Part shown: positions 47,180-58,604 of the stretch, piece by piece
Numbering within the stretch: the stretch's first letter is position 1
Layout of the letters: each line of letters opens with the position of its first letter
Assembly: GCA_028023455.1 (NCBI GenBank)
Contig: JAQFVV010006215.1
Location: 1,748,580 to 1,812,579, forward strand
Length of the DNA stretch: 64,000 nucleotides
Direction of reading: 5' to 3'
Origin: Epiperipatus broadwayi
Taxonomy: Eukaryota > Onychophora > Udeonychophora > Euonychophora > Peripatidae
Translations under genes and position numbers: made by a program
Notes under the pieces: generated by a model
What the model saw: only the letters and a program-made list of their open reading frames with translations
Databases searched by the model: none
Told to the model about the DNA's origin: nothing

Positions 47180-47350
47180 ATTTTTCAATTTTATAAACCT
47201 GGTTTCTCTTTTATTAGTAGAATCGTGTTTGTAGTGCTTCTACAACCATTTGTATAATAATCTATTCATCAGCCAGTCGATGGCTTGTGTGATCAAGCCG
47301 AAATGTTGGTATATTCATAATCAAAATCAACACAGATGAACCTACAAAAT
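47180..47350 (+). repeat. Penelope-type terminal fragment
   Basis: CAGTCGATGGCTTGTGTGAT + CAAGCCGAAATGTTGG (about 47274-47309) has helix II CTTG/CAAG and a CGAAA block, like a degraded hammerhead. The same arrangement is in the arms of the 49.1-50.0 kb foldback. ATTCATAATCAAAATCAACA follows. Confidence 0.4.
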
Positions 47351-49090
47351 ATATCATATTTATATATATTAAGGTGTAATGGTAAATATTAATAAAACGA
47401 TTCGTTTAAAAGCAAAATGTTCATGATAAAAAATATCAATTTGGTATATTTTAAATGTTCAAGTGAAATTTATTAGAAATATATATGAAGAATTATATAA
47501 TGTTGCAAATGTGATCTTCCTAGTATTAATAAAATGATGAATAATTAAAGAAATATGATACCTAGGAAATTATGCGAGAATGCAATGCTTCATACTCATT
47601 CAAATATATTTTTTTGGGTGCTGAGCCCAAAATTATCTTTACCTTTATATTGATAAAATAATGATCATTAATCGTCATTCTTTTAAAATAATTTGTTACA
47701 TACACTTACGTATACATTGTAATCAATAAAAAATGTACATCTAAAAATAAATCATTTTAATATCGGTGAAAACTAGGAAAATCTCGTTATTGAAATAATT
47801 TGTCAGCATTCTACTGGATTTATTTGTTTATCTTAAGAAATTATTGATTGCATTGCAAAAAAAAGTTTCAATCGCCTTTTTGATTTCATTATGGTTTGTC
47901 AACTAGACGTCATGATCTGGTCATCATCATTGTATGAAATTCTGGGTTATTTTTGTTTCTATTTCATCGCCAGGTAGAAAGTTTTAAAAATAAAAAGATC
48001 GCGTTGTTATACGATTAAACAGTGAAGACAGGTAACTTTGGTAATAATCTCTTGTGGAAGCTGTGAAAAGTTATCCGAAAGTCTTAGACAGGCTTGACAT
48101 GCTGCGGATCAGTTGAAAATAACTTGATAAAGCCTGATAATTTCTAGCAAATAGTTGTCGAGGTAGAGATCAATTTAGTAATACCGTACTTTTAAAGGGT
48201 ATCTTTAAAGTAATGTGTAAACTATATATATATTAATTATACATAGCAGAAGGATCCTCTAAAAATTATTTAAGATTGAAAGAAAAAAAACATATTTTTT
48301 AAAAAAATTAAAATTTTAATGAAATACGATATAGGATATTTTAGACGCTCGTATTAAAAAAAAAAAAAAAAAACCCATTCAAAACCATGAAGGTATACGT
48401 ATATATATTTATAAAGTTTGATTAAATTTATGAATGAATCGTTATTCCTAAATCCTGCAAGATAATTAAAACCCCACTTTAAATAAAGCGGATATAACTT
48501 ATAAATTTAATTTTTAGAATTCTTCTTTTTAAAATTGATTTAAAATAATTAAAAGATCATTTCCTATTGTATGTATAATTTAAATGTTTAGCGCGCATTT
48601 TAAGAATAAATAATAATTGTTGCAAAGTACGATATTTGAATTTGAAATGTAAAGAAAGCATCATAGTAGTCAAATTGAATCACGTTTTAATGAATAATAA
48701 GGTTTGTTTAATCTTATTTCAATCTTATTTAATTTTATCCGATCCAATTATTAAAATATTTGCTTATTTAACCTTAATTAGTTAATTACTTAGAAATGAT
48801 ATGATACTTTCAAAAGACATGTAAAGAATAGAAAAAATGCATGCATGCATTTTATAGTTTAAAACCATTAAAATATCACGTGATTACCATTTCATATGCG
48901 ACTGTATGGAGAGTTTCTTACTGCTATTATATAGTTTTACTTAATCTCTATTTTCGCAGAAATTAAACACATCGGAAAATTATAACTGAAGATATGTTAC
49001 ATATGTAAATAATCTAATCTTAAAAATATTTGAATTTCTAAACAATTAGACCATTTTTTTTATAATTTACGTTGGATACTTATATATGTC
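47351..49090. other. AT-rich intergenic DNA
   Basis: No coding signal. Contains an 18-base A run (48356-48373). Nothing else placed. Confidence 0.45.
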
Positions 49091-49094
49091 TAAT

Positions 49095-50015
49095 TTCAGG
49101 AGTGAGTTTTATAACTTTCATTACGCAACAGTTAATGGTCTGTGTGACCAACTGAAATGTCGATAGGATAGTGTATGAATCGTTCGTGGACGAACTTGAA
49201 TAATGTCATCTATATATATATAATGTTCAAATTAAACCATATTATAATTTAGTGCTACAGATAGTAGTAAATGATATCACTATTTATTATAAATAGATTA
49301 GTGCATTTATGTCACTTATATATAATTGAACATTCAATAGGAATATTAATTAGTGTGAGGTCTCTGCTATTTCCAAAGATTTAATATTACATAATTTGTT
49401 TAAAGACAATATGAAATATGGTTATGTGAAGAAACAATTTTCACACTTTGAACAAAATGTATCATGTTAGTTATAAGTCAAAATGCTACTGTTTCCTTAA
49501 TGTAGAAAATAATTATTTGAATTCTAGTATGTGTAGCAGTCAAGCGTTGGTGGCCAAGAGGTCAGCGCAGCAGCCTTAAAGCAGCTGCTTGCTTGCAGAC
49601 AGTTGTTGCGGGTTCGCTTCCCAGCCTATGCTTGCTTTGACATATGAAAAAAGAAAAGGAAGCAATAGCATTTTGTTTTATGACTAACATGATATATTTT
49701 GTCCAAAGTATGAAAATTGTTTCTTCATGTATTTAAACAAATTATGTAATATTAAAAAGTTTGGAAATAGCTGAGAACTCACACTAATATTCCTCCTCCT
49801 GAATAATCAATTATAAAAATGCACTAATATTTTTTATAATAAATAATGAAATATACTTTACTATTCTCAGTAGGACTAAATTTACTATATAGTTTAATTT
49901 GAACATTATAGATATAGATGATATTATTCAGGTTCATCTGTAAATGATTCATAGTACTATCATACCAACATTTCAGCTAGTTACATTGGCCTTCAACTGG
50001 GTAATGAGTGTTATA
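49095..50015. repeat. 920-bp foldback with a SINE at its centre
   Basis: The left arm (about 49105-49500) and right arm (about 49665-50010) are inverted copies. Matching segments include ATGTCGATAGGATAGTGTAT / CATAGTACTATCATACCAAC and AATTTGTTTAAAGACAATAT / its diverged complement near 49740. Arms carry degraded hammerhead-like blocks (GACCAACTGAAATGTCG at about 49157). Arms are diverged, so the structure is old. Confidence 0.75.
49533..49640 (+). repeat. tRNA-derived SINE, copy 3 (diverged subfamily)
   Basis: GTCAAGCGTTGGTGGCCAAG + AGGTCAGCGCAGC, B-box-like GGGTTCGCTTCC, then an A-rich tail (GAAAAAAGAAAAGGAA). Orientation is opposite to copies 1 and 2. It sits in the loop of the surrounding foldback. 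Confidence 0.75.
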
Positions 50016-50149
50016 AAAATCTTTGTATAAGCATTCTAAACATTTATGTATAACAAGATTAAAGATTCAACTAATAAAAAACAAGAACAGAAAAAAATTA
50101 AATATAAAAATGGGTGGAATGATAATAGAAAAGTAAAATAATATAAAAA

Positions 50150-50440
50150 TCAACAGCTATTAAGATTAACCCCCATCAATAGACCTCAATAAGGAAATTT
50201 CAGAATATGTGATAGTGTTGGTGTATTTTGGCATTCACTTTCTTATAGCTATTATTAGTGCAGCTTTGCTGGTTTTGCATTTATTTGACAGTAAAAACTG
50301 AATTTATTTATTTAAAAAAAGTTTCTTAAGATGTCAATATTTTTTGGAATTTTTTTTTACAAATAAGCCAACTTCCAGCCTATAAATATTCATATATATT
50401 AAGCTTTTCCCAACTTTCAATATCAGTAATAAACATTCTA
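50150..50440. other. AT-rich spacer
   Basis: No coding frame or repeat that I can name. Confidence 0.35.
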
Positions 50441-51080
50441 CAAGAACTTTGGTGCACCGTGCAAACAGAGTAATCAATGGATGCCAGAAGGCTTGTAAAA
50501 ATCCCTATCTAATCCTACTCATCCAATATCCCCAGACTAGTTTCTGGCTTGTGGCCTTTCAGTGAGGAGTTTGGATTAGATAGGATTTTATACAACCTTC
50601 TGACATCCATTGATTACTCTGTTTAGACAGGTGGCAATACTGTATGGAGAGTTTTGTCTGTTTATCAACAATTAATGTGTAGTATAGGAAATGTGATCAT
50701 GTGATCTTAATGGTTTAACACCAATCCTGCTAATAGGATAGTGGTGGCTATGGTTGTAAAAGAGCAAAGAAAAAATGTATGGGTGTGAAGAGTTCAGATA
50801 TGATATTTGAGCTATTGTAGATTGAAATATTTTTGTGTTTTCAATTATTCTCTAGTTAGTAGTTAAGTAGAGAAAAGGTGGTTGAGAGGGTTGCATTAGA
50901 TCCTAAGATCAGATGATCTCAGATCCAAACTCCTCACTGAGAAGGAAGAGTCTGGGGTAGATGTAGGATTAGATAGAAAATGTATCTGTTTAGAAGGTGG
51001 AATAATAGAGTTTGTTTTTATCAACAATTAATGTGCTAGTATAGGAAATGTGATCATGTGATGCTTAATGGTTTAACATT
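50440..51080. repeat. family A foldback, two adjoining copies
   Basis: The first copy (50460-50730) has inverted arms GTAATCAATGGATGCCAGAA and TTCTGACATCCATTGATTAC, then ATGTGATCATGTGATCTTAA. The second, 5'-truncated copy (50870-51080) ends in ATGTGATCATGTGATGCTTA. The repeated end is AATGTGATCATGTGAT. The hammerhead in the first copy (minus strand, 50529-50569) has helix II, GAAAC and GUC intact, but TG is deleted from the core (CTGAAA). Confidence 0.7.
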
Positions 51081-51084
51081 TAGT

Positions 51085-52375
51085 TTTTATATTTTAACAA
51101 AAACTATAAAATTACTTACAAAATAAGAATTTAAATACATAAAATCATCATTTTCATTGCCTACTTCTGTGAGCTATGATTATATATATATATATATGGT
51201 CAATGTAGGTACACATATTTTAATTTGCATAAATTATATGTACATATATTTTCTATGTTTACACCCCTCATCTCAACTTCACTATATCATGATCATCCAT
51301 CAGTGCAGGTACATCAGACCAGTTTCTTCTTTGCAATATGATGGATTTGAGATGAAGTGTGCATTGATAAAAAACTAAAATATAAATACCATACCATTTT
51401 AATATTATTAAAACCGAAAACACATACTTATCTCAACATTTTAACACTATTTAGAATTTGTTCACAAATAAATTAGAATTTATATATATATATATAGAAA
51501 GTATCTGCTTCAATATTATTTAAAACAAAAATGTATAACATGTAACATACACATTCAATATATTATGTTAAAAAGACGAAGCTGTTAGCAAAGATAATAT
51601 TAGCTATCAACTTCTTTAACCCTCAGAAATATGTCAATATCTAAACTAGAACTTAAAAATTATTTTAAAATGTTAATAGACTTAAATAAGATCAATAAGA
51701 AAATAGCTTACTCTATTAAAAACTACTACCCATAAGCAATTATAGTAATAATTCAAAAATTCTGGTTAAATCACCAGTAAATTTTCAACTGAGACAATAT
51801 AGTTTTGATAATATATTGGTTTATTTCCATCATCTATCAATAAATGTTGAATGTATAGAAAATTTTAAACTTTTCAGATACAAACAACTTGTTAGTAATA
51901 ACATACAAATTGACAATCCTGATTAGTAATTATGTAACATTTTGAATAGTATTATTATTCACCCTTCTTCAGGTGTTTCTGGCCTGACCAGTGATAATAT
52001 TAACATAGGAGTCAAACTTACACCTTTTTAGATTCTTGAATATTGAATTTTAAGGCAACTCTCTAACCAACTAAGCTTTAGACAGAATAACTCGGTTAGA
52101 ACATTGGCTTAAAATTTGATATGTGAGAATCTAAAGATGTAAGTTCAACTCATCTGCTAATACTGTCACTGGTTAGGTCAGCAACATCTAAAGAAGAGTG
52201 GAGAATAATACTACTTGTGTAATTACCAACCTGTTTGTCTATTCACATGTTATTACTAACAAATTGTTTGTATTTGAAAACTTTAAATAAAGTTTAAATC
52301 TTTCTATACATTCAACATTTACTGATATATGATGGAAATAATCCAACATATTATTAATCTAATATACCATCATCA
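51085..52375. other. AT-rich DNA with an internal inverted duplication
   Basis: The segment near 51900-52080 (AACTTGTTAGTAATAACATA, TATTATTCACCCTTCTTCAG) is repeated inverted at 52180-52265 (AAGAAGAGTGGAGAATAATA, ATGTTATTACTAACAAATTG), so another foldback of about 500 bp lies at about 51800-52360. (TA)n runs occur at 51179-51198 and 51480-51496. Confidence 0.5.
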
Positions 52376-52379
52376 CAAA

Positions 52380-53145
52380 CCTTCAGGCAAATACAAAGAC
52401 AATATAGTGTTTTAAAAGAAGATAATATATAAAAATATTTACAGAAACTGTATGAAAAAAAATAATAATGAAATAAAGAAATATAATTAAGCTAGCAAGG
52501 AAAGCTATAGAAGTGAGTAAAAGTCTCAAAATAGGAAACAATATTATAGTATTAAATGGAATAAGAAGAAAAGACAACATTAATGTTTAAAAAAAATGTA
52601 GCATATCACAAAGTGTGTGAAAAAATTCTACCAAAAATTATAAAAAAATAAAGGAAAAGTCCCCTTTATATTTGCAACATTTTTTGATATGCTAAATATT
52701 TTGAATAAAAAGGTATAAAGAATAAAAAAAACTCCAGGAAATTAAAAAAATATTAGGGTGTATTACAATTTTTTTAAAAACAGATACTGGAAAAATTATT
52801 ATCAAAACTATATACTAAATGTCTAAATGATAAGGATATATCAGATACTATGAAGAATGTAACAATAATGTTGTTTGAGAAAAATAAAATCGAAAATATT
52901 AAAAATTCCAGATTTATTAATTCAAAGATCTTTACTAAGATTATCATAACTCCTCTATAGAATATTTTAGACTTAAACCAACTAATAAAAAAGGCTAATT
53001 TTAAAGTTGCTAGTTATAACTAAATTTTAAAAAAGTTATAAAAAGATCGAATAAATATGGCTTGCCATTTTGTATTATATTTGTAGATTATGAAGAGATT
53101 TTTAAACCATAAGCATTTTTGTTATGATTAAAGCATTTATAAATA
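52380..53145 (+). pseudogene. second RTE-type LINE copy, part 1
   Basis: Nucleotide similarity to the first copy: CTAGCAAGGAAAGCTATAGA + AGTGAGTAAAAGTCTCAA (52492 on) matches 25918 on. AAACTATATACTAAATGTCT + AAATGATAAGGATATATCAG matches the palm region at 26252 on. It is interrupted after TTTGTAGATTATGAAGAGAT (the VDYEKAFD block) by the family A foldback. Confidence 0.75.
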
Positions 53146-53348
53146 TATGCACTTAAGCACTATCCTAAGAAAAGCTATTAACAAATACATATTTATCACA
53201 TGATCACTATTTCTTATGCTTGCTCATAACTGTTATTAAAACAGGCAAAACTCTCCATATAGTAATAGCACTCAGTGCAAGCCAGAGTAATCAATGGATG
53301 CCAGAAGGCTTGTATATAAAATCCCTATCTAGTGCCTACTCATCCAAT

Positions 53349-53393
53349 ATCTCCAGACTAGTTTCTGGCTTGTGGCCTTCATCAGTGAGGAGC
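53349..53393 (-). ncRNA. hammerhead ribozyme motif, family A copy 1 (complete core)
   Basis: On the minus strand, in order: TCCTCA (53391-53386); CTGATGA (53385-53379); A + GGC / loop CACAA / GCC + A; GAAAC (53365-53361); TA; GTC with the cleavage base C at 53356; then TGGAGA (53355-53350). Helix I pairs with one G-U and one C-A mismatch here; in the 29.1- and 50.5-kb copies this strand is TGGGGA and pairs throughout. All invariant core bases and the GUC triplet are present. The base pair next to the core in helix II is A-A. Cleavage of the RNA in cis is the predicted activity. Confidence 0.6.
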
Positions 53394-53429
53394 CTTGGAT
53401 CTGAGAGCACTTCACCTAGATCTAGTGGA

Positions 53430-53473
53430 CTCCTCACTGATGAAGGCTACAAACCAGAAAGTAGTCTGGAGAT
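53430..53473 (+). ncRNA. hammerhead motif, family A, opposite arm (weakened)
   Basis: Plus strand: TCCTCA, CTGATGA (53437-53443), GG/CC with a larger loop, GAA, then AG-TA-GTC and TGGAGA. The core and GUC triplet remain, but helix II has lost a pair and helix III pairs poorly (AG/GU). Confidence 0.5.
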
Positions 53474-53659
53474 ATTGGATGAGTAGGCACTAGATAGGGA
53501 TTTTATGCACAAGCCTTCTGACATCTGTTGATTACTCTGGCTTGCACTGAGTGGCATTACTGTGCAGAGTTTTGCCTGTTTAAATATATATTTACTGAAG
53601 CTTAGCACTTTTGAGTGATATATGCCCTCATATTCATAGGATTGCATTTGCATAAGTTG

Positions 53660-53698
<39 letters not shown>

Positions 53699-53879
53699 CA
53701 GTGAATTTATATAAATGTATGTAAATTATATTGACCATTTTTTAGACAGAGAAAAACAGAATTCTTTCCTATTTATGGCAATAGGCTATATGCCATGTCC
53801 CTTTAATTATTCACTTAGCAGCATTTACTCAATACATGTGATATTGGCAGCTATGGGCTCAGATATATGGCCCATTGTG

Positions 53880-54945
53880 CATTGAAACAGCAATGCATAA
53901 ATACAGTATACAATCAAAATCTAATGAATATTTATGAAATGCAACAGTAGTGATTAAATTGGATAAACACACAAAGAAGATACCTGATATGAATGGTACA
54001 ACAGGGTGATTCTATCTCTCTAAAATTTTTATAGAAGTTTTGTAGAAAATGTTTAAAATAAAATGTTGTTTCATGAATAATGCTTCAGAGCTTTAGAAAA
54101 TATTACAACAGTCATCAGTCAATAAACAAAGAAATACAATAAACAGTAAAAAGATTAATGTTCAATAGTTTTGGTTTAAAAAGGAAAAATAAAGATTGAC
54201 ATTACTGAATTAGAAAAACTTAACAACTACAAATTCTTTGGTCAAAGTACTGTGTACAAAAACATGATAAGATGGAATGAAATGTGAAAGAAGTACTTAT
54301 AGTAGCAACAATTTATTATTAAAAAGAAATATGCTTACATGAGTGAAAATGAAGGGTTTACTGTTACTTATATATGATTTCAAATTTGCAAATGTCTGTT
54401 TGTCTGTATATCAAAATGATTTTTTCTTTATAGCCTAATGCTAAGTGCACTTTTGGTGAAATTCATTATAATTATAGATCTTATGATTAAATTATAAAGA
54501 AGAAAGCAACCACTTCAATATGCAGGTGAACAAATGTTTCCAAATTTAAATTACAAATACAAACGAATGAAAAATCAATATTGTATATGGATTTGAGACT
54601 TAGATATTTAATAGAGAAAATAATACAGAAATTTCAGATCACACAATAAAATATGGAAAGACATTGGTGAGATTAACAAAGAGAATCAAAAGCAAAATAT
54701 ATGGGTGATTGGACATGACATTAGAAAAGCATAAATAGTATAAAAATTACAATTTTAAATTGAATTTCCAAGAGATTATGAAAAAAACACCATAGAAAGA
54801 GTCTGTATGAGAAATAAGTGAGTAACATAAAAAGTTTACTGCAGCAATATCTAGAAGCAAAGCTATGGATTATATAAACTGCATTGAACTTGGAGAGGCT
54901 TCCAACCTGCTAAGAACTGTTAATGATTGAAAATGATTGTAATAA
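53880..54945 (+). pseudogene. second RTE-type LINE copy, part 2
   Basis: Resumes at ATGAATATTTATGAAATGCA (NxIYxNAT...), then AACGGTG-like residues equivalent to IRLDKHTKKI, a GDSIS-like segment (GTGATTCTATCTCTCTAAAA), and then LEKLNNYKFFGQS (about 54203-54245), the RTE motif after the catalytic core. A C-terminal part with YGFET (54585) follows, and TGATTGAAAATGATTG marks the end. Many stops. Together with 52380-53145 it gives one full-length but dead RTE copy. Confidence 0.7.
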
Positions 54946-55179
54946 AATAATTTAACATCACATATAAATGTTAACCTCTAACTTATAGGTCACACATTCA
55001 AAAATAATTCACATATGCTTTATATTTTCATAAGCAGTACCCTAAAGCAAAAAAAAAAAAAATTTATATACTTTTTTAGATAAATTAAATAGCTTTTAAA
55101 CAGTTGCTTCAAGACAAAAAAAATTCTAACAGGCTTTTTATATATATTTAAATGCAAGTACACTTTATATCCCTGGAGT

Positions 55180-55831
55180 TTAGATGAAATATAGGAGATT
55201 TGAACCCAGACTTTTAAGCTCTCTTCGGCTATCAAATTTATCTAATATAATCGATACACATGATCACACACGTGAAAAAGATAAAGGTTCTTCAACATAC
55301 AAATTTCATGCTCAACCAGCACTCATCAATTGGTCCAGATCATCATCTCCCACACACATATATATAATCACTGCTCAGTTTATATTAATATATCAAATCT
55401 TCAACTTTAATGGACAGGCTTCAGTCTATTCCATCCTTCAACTCTTCAGGCATCCTTACTATTGAAAATCTGATGATGGAACACCCAAATCCTTTGATGA
55501 TGCCACTATTATTGTCAAGCTCATGTTGACTTTGTCACTCTGATATCTCATGTATAGGACCATATCCATTTAAATACACAGATTTAGCTTGTATTCTGCC
55601 CATCCCTCTTTTGTGTATTTAAATGGACAAGGTCTTATACATGAGGAGTCAGAGTGACTTCAATTCAACATGGGTATGACAATAATAATGGCATCATCAA
55701 GGGATTAGGTGTTCCATCATTAAATTTTCAATGATATAGATGGTTGAAAGGTTGGAAGATGAAGTAGATTGAAGCCTGTTCATTAAAGTTTGAAGATTTG
55801 CTATCTTAATATAAACCAAACACTGATTATA

Positions 55832-55864
<33 letters not shown>

Positions 55865-56015
55865 ATGATCTGGGCCAACTGATGAGTGCTGGTTCAGCAT
55901 GAAATATATATATTAGAGATCTTTTTCACATGTATATGGTCATGTGTATCGGTTGTATGAGATAGATTGGATAGATTAAGCGATTGAAAGTCTGGGTTCA
56001 AATCCCCTATATATA
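55180..56015. repeat. family B foldback, long copy, with B-box-like ends
   Basis: Arms about 55190-55590 and 55610-56010 are inverted. The outer ends read AGATTTGAACCCAGACTTTT and AAAGTCTGGGTTCAAATCCC; the latter contains a perfect RNA polymerase III B box (GGTTCAAATCC). Inner segments match the 31.7-kb copy (AATGGACAGGCTTCAGTCTA, GATGATGGAACACCCAAATC). A (TA)n(TG)n microsatellite lies at 55830-55864. Hammerhead-like cores are at about 55300-55340 (minus, C3 to T) and 55873-55920 (plus). Confidence 0.8.
55873..55920 (+). ncRNA. hammerhead motif, family B, in the 55-kb foldback
   Basis: GGCCAA, CTGATGA (55879-55885), GTGCT...AGCA hairpin, GAAAT, then an AT-rich helix III and TTAGAG. The core is intact, but helix I is reduced to two pairs and cleavage would be poor. 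Confidence 0.45.
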
Positions 56016-57640
56016 TATATAACGAATTGAAATTAATTTCTACCTCGCATGAGAGTGTTGTAATAAAAGATACAAAGCTATTAACATGGGGATGGAACTT
56101 CTGGTAATTGATATCACTATCTCATCTAAAGAAGAAGTGTTATTCACAAAATGACACTTAGATCTGTACAGATGGACAGCTGTGATAGAGTGGAGTTGAG
56201 AAGTGAAATGTTTTGATAACCAAGAAAACTTATAAAGTATATGCATCTGTGTAGACAAGAATAACTATATATATATATGAAATTGTTTATTTTTATATAC
56301 ATTAGTAACATAATTTATTTATAAACCCAATGTTTATTTTTGAAAAGTAGAAAGAATTTGATATGTGTGAAATTTGGGCTATAATTGTATGAAATACTGA
56401 CTGAAAATGACAAAAATAAATCTATAATGTAAAAGAAAAATTCATTTTTACAAATAAATAAATGAGATATTTATCATTTATTAAAAAATGATGCAAGAAT
56501 TTATTATTTAATATGAGTTGTAAATATCACACTTTCCTAAAATTCATAATATAACTTTATAAAGGGTTATTGAATATAAATGACGAAAGGGTTATTGAAT
56601 ACAAATGATATCTATTATATGCAAAAACTTTTTATCTAAACTTTATGATATAATTATTCATATAGACAAATATATCTATTGCAATACATGACCAGCGAGC
56701 TTGTTTTAACACATTATTACGATGTTAGTAGAATTTGGTTACGAACAAAAAAATTATTATGTATTTATAAAGTGGATATATAAAAAAAACATGAAACTGG
56801 ATTAGAGGCTTTATATAATCCTTCTAAATGAGAATGATCTATAAACCTTCAATATCTATAATCTTGAAATGTAGTCAGAATTTTTTTTTTGATAATTAAT
56901 AAACTCAATATATGCTTGTCACTACTTTCATGTAGCTGACTGTGCTATAATGATTTCTTACGACATTTAAATGGAGAGTAAAAAGGAAAGTCTAAAATAT
57001 ACATCTTTTCTTTCAGCATTCTTCATAACTTACATTTTGGCTGAGGTGTACTATATTGTCTGTATGTGTTATAGGCTAAATAAACAGGTAAACAATAGGC
57101 TCATGGCATGAAGAAGTATGATCTCTCCTTTCCCAATAGTAAAAGCTATACCGTATTACAATTGTATTTGTGATTAGAGTATCAATATTCATCTGACCAA
57201 CCCAGATTAATCGGGGATTTTAACTTTCTCGATAATTCTATTTATCTATCTATATCAGATAATCAACTAAATTAACTTGTGACCAATGTTCTGAAATAAA
57301 AATACTGGAATAAGTTTAAAATCCATTGGCTTAGGCTCAAACTGTAGTTTTTAAATTGCATTATATTATTTAATGTTCCTGTATTTTCCTTTATAAAAGG
57401 GCTGAAAATATAAAGTATGAGAAAATAATGGCTTGTTGAAGTTGATGTTATAATTCAAAAATTAAAACGCAAAAGTAGGTCGATGTTAGAAAAGTTGGTA
57501 AGCAGTGACAAATTATCACAATGATGATCAAGAGTTATCACGTGACTATATTATTCTACTGCATTAGTATTCTATCTTCTTTTCAGAAAAATAATTCAAC
57601 ATATATGGGACACCTTTTTAAATAGAGACTTTAAAAAGAT
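56016..57640. other. AT-rich intergenic DNA
   Basis: No coding signal and no repeat placed. AAAGGGTTATTGAATATAAA / AAAGGGTTATTGAATACAAA (56562 and 56587) is a short tandem duplication. Confidence 0.45.
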
Positions 57641-57654
57641 TGCTTTCATATTTT

Positions 57655-58065
57655 TTTTATTAACTGAAACACAGGCTTATTATATACCTGTGTCTATATA
57701 TGTAATATATAGGGTATATGAGCACAGACTTTCACACGACCCACCACTTTCCACTCTATCTCATAACACTGATACATTTGAACACATATATGTTGAAAAG
57801 ATAAATAATCACCAATATCCGTATTTCATGCTAAACCAGCAATCATCAATTGGTCCAGATTAATATATATCTGAGCACTTATAGCATATATATGTAGAGA
57901 TGGTAATCTGGACCAACTGATGATTGCTGGTTTAGCATAAAATACGTCTTGGTGATTATTTATCTTTTCAACATATATGTGTTCAAGGGTATCAGTGTTA
58001 TGAGATAGAGTGGAGAGTGGTGGGTCGTGTGAAAGTCTGTGCTCATATACCCTATATATACTTTT
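57655..58065. repeat. family B foldback, short copy
   Basis: Head TAACTGAAACACAGGCTTAT (57661 on), then arms about 57712-57865 and 57890-58062 with GTATATGAGCACAGACTTTC and its complement at the ends. The hammerhead-like core in the left arm (minus, 57843-57849) is TTGATGA. The right arm (plus, 57917-57923) has CTGATGA but GAA changed to AAA. Confidence 0.85.
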
Positions 58066-58069
58066 TATT

Positions 58070-58600
58070 GTAAAAAAATAGGCGCTAAAGTATGTGTAAT
58101 ATTAAAAATAATTAACATGGTAAACAATGTTTAGAAATAATGACTAAAAGTGGGTGAAGGTTTTTTTTTTCATTTAATTTTTTTATAAAAAAAAAAAAAT
58201 CAACTTTCTGCAACAAGTTAATTACCTTTTTTTTTTATTTAAACATTTTTTAAAAAAGTAATTAGTTAAAGAAATTGTTTATAATATTAGCATAAAAATG
58301 AAATTACTTTTGATCATTTTAACACTTGACATTTATTGAAAGATTATAATTATATTTTATCAAAAAGATGTGCTCAAATATATTAAAAGGTCAACAATTA
58401 ATTTAACATCACACTAAATGCTTTAGATATCAAAAAGTAAAAATATAAATATTATATTTAATGTATATAAAATATTTTAATTCTAAGAATGTGCGTCAAT
58501 AATTTTTTGAGTTTTGTTGTTGTTTAATAAATAGTATTATATTGTTTTTCTTTTTTTATGTATATTTTAGATCTAAAATCTTTTGTATAGTTTACATAAA
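58070..58600. other. AT-rich spacer
   Basis: Homopolymer runs of T and A around 58160-58260. No coding signal. Confidence 0.4.
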
Positions 58601-58604
58601 TGAA

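Larger units (their letters stand above)
53150..53880. repeat. family A foldback inserted in the second RTE copy
   Basis: Starts near ATTTATCACATGATCACTAT (53188) and has inverted arms about 53237-53405 and 53430-53582, with ends AAAACAGGCAAAACTCTCCA and GCAGAGTTTTGCCTGTTTAA. The right flank holds a (TA)n microsatellite (about 53660-53697) and AT-rich sequence to about 53880, where RTE resumes. The two short open frames at 53220-53653 follow the palindrome and are not genes. Confidence 0.75.

Noticed and set aside
47274-47309. A full hammerhead in the Penelope-type fragment
   Set aside because: The core reads TCGATGG, not CUGANGA, and no cleavage site is evident; listed only as a degraded relative.
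53220-53653. Two opposed open frames sharing LSASQSNQ and IKSLSSAYSSNISRL
   Set aside because: The same words on both strands are simply the two arms of a palindrome.
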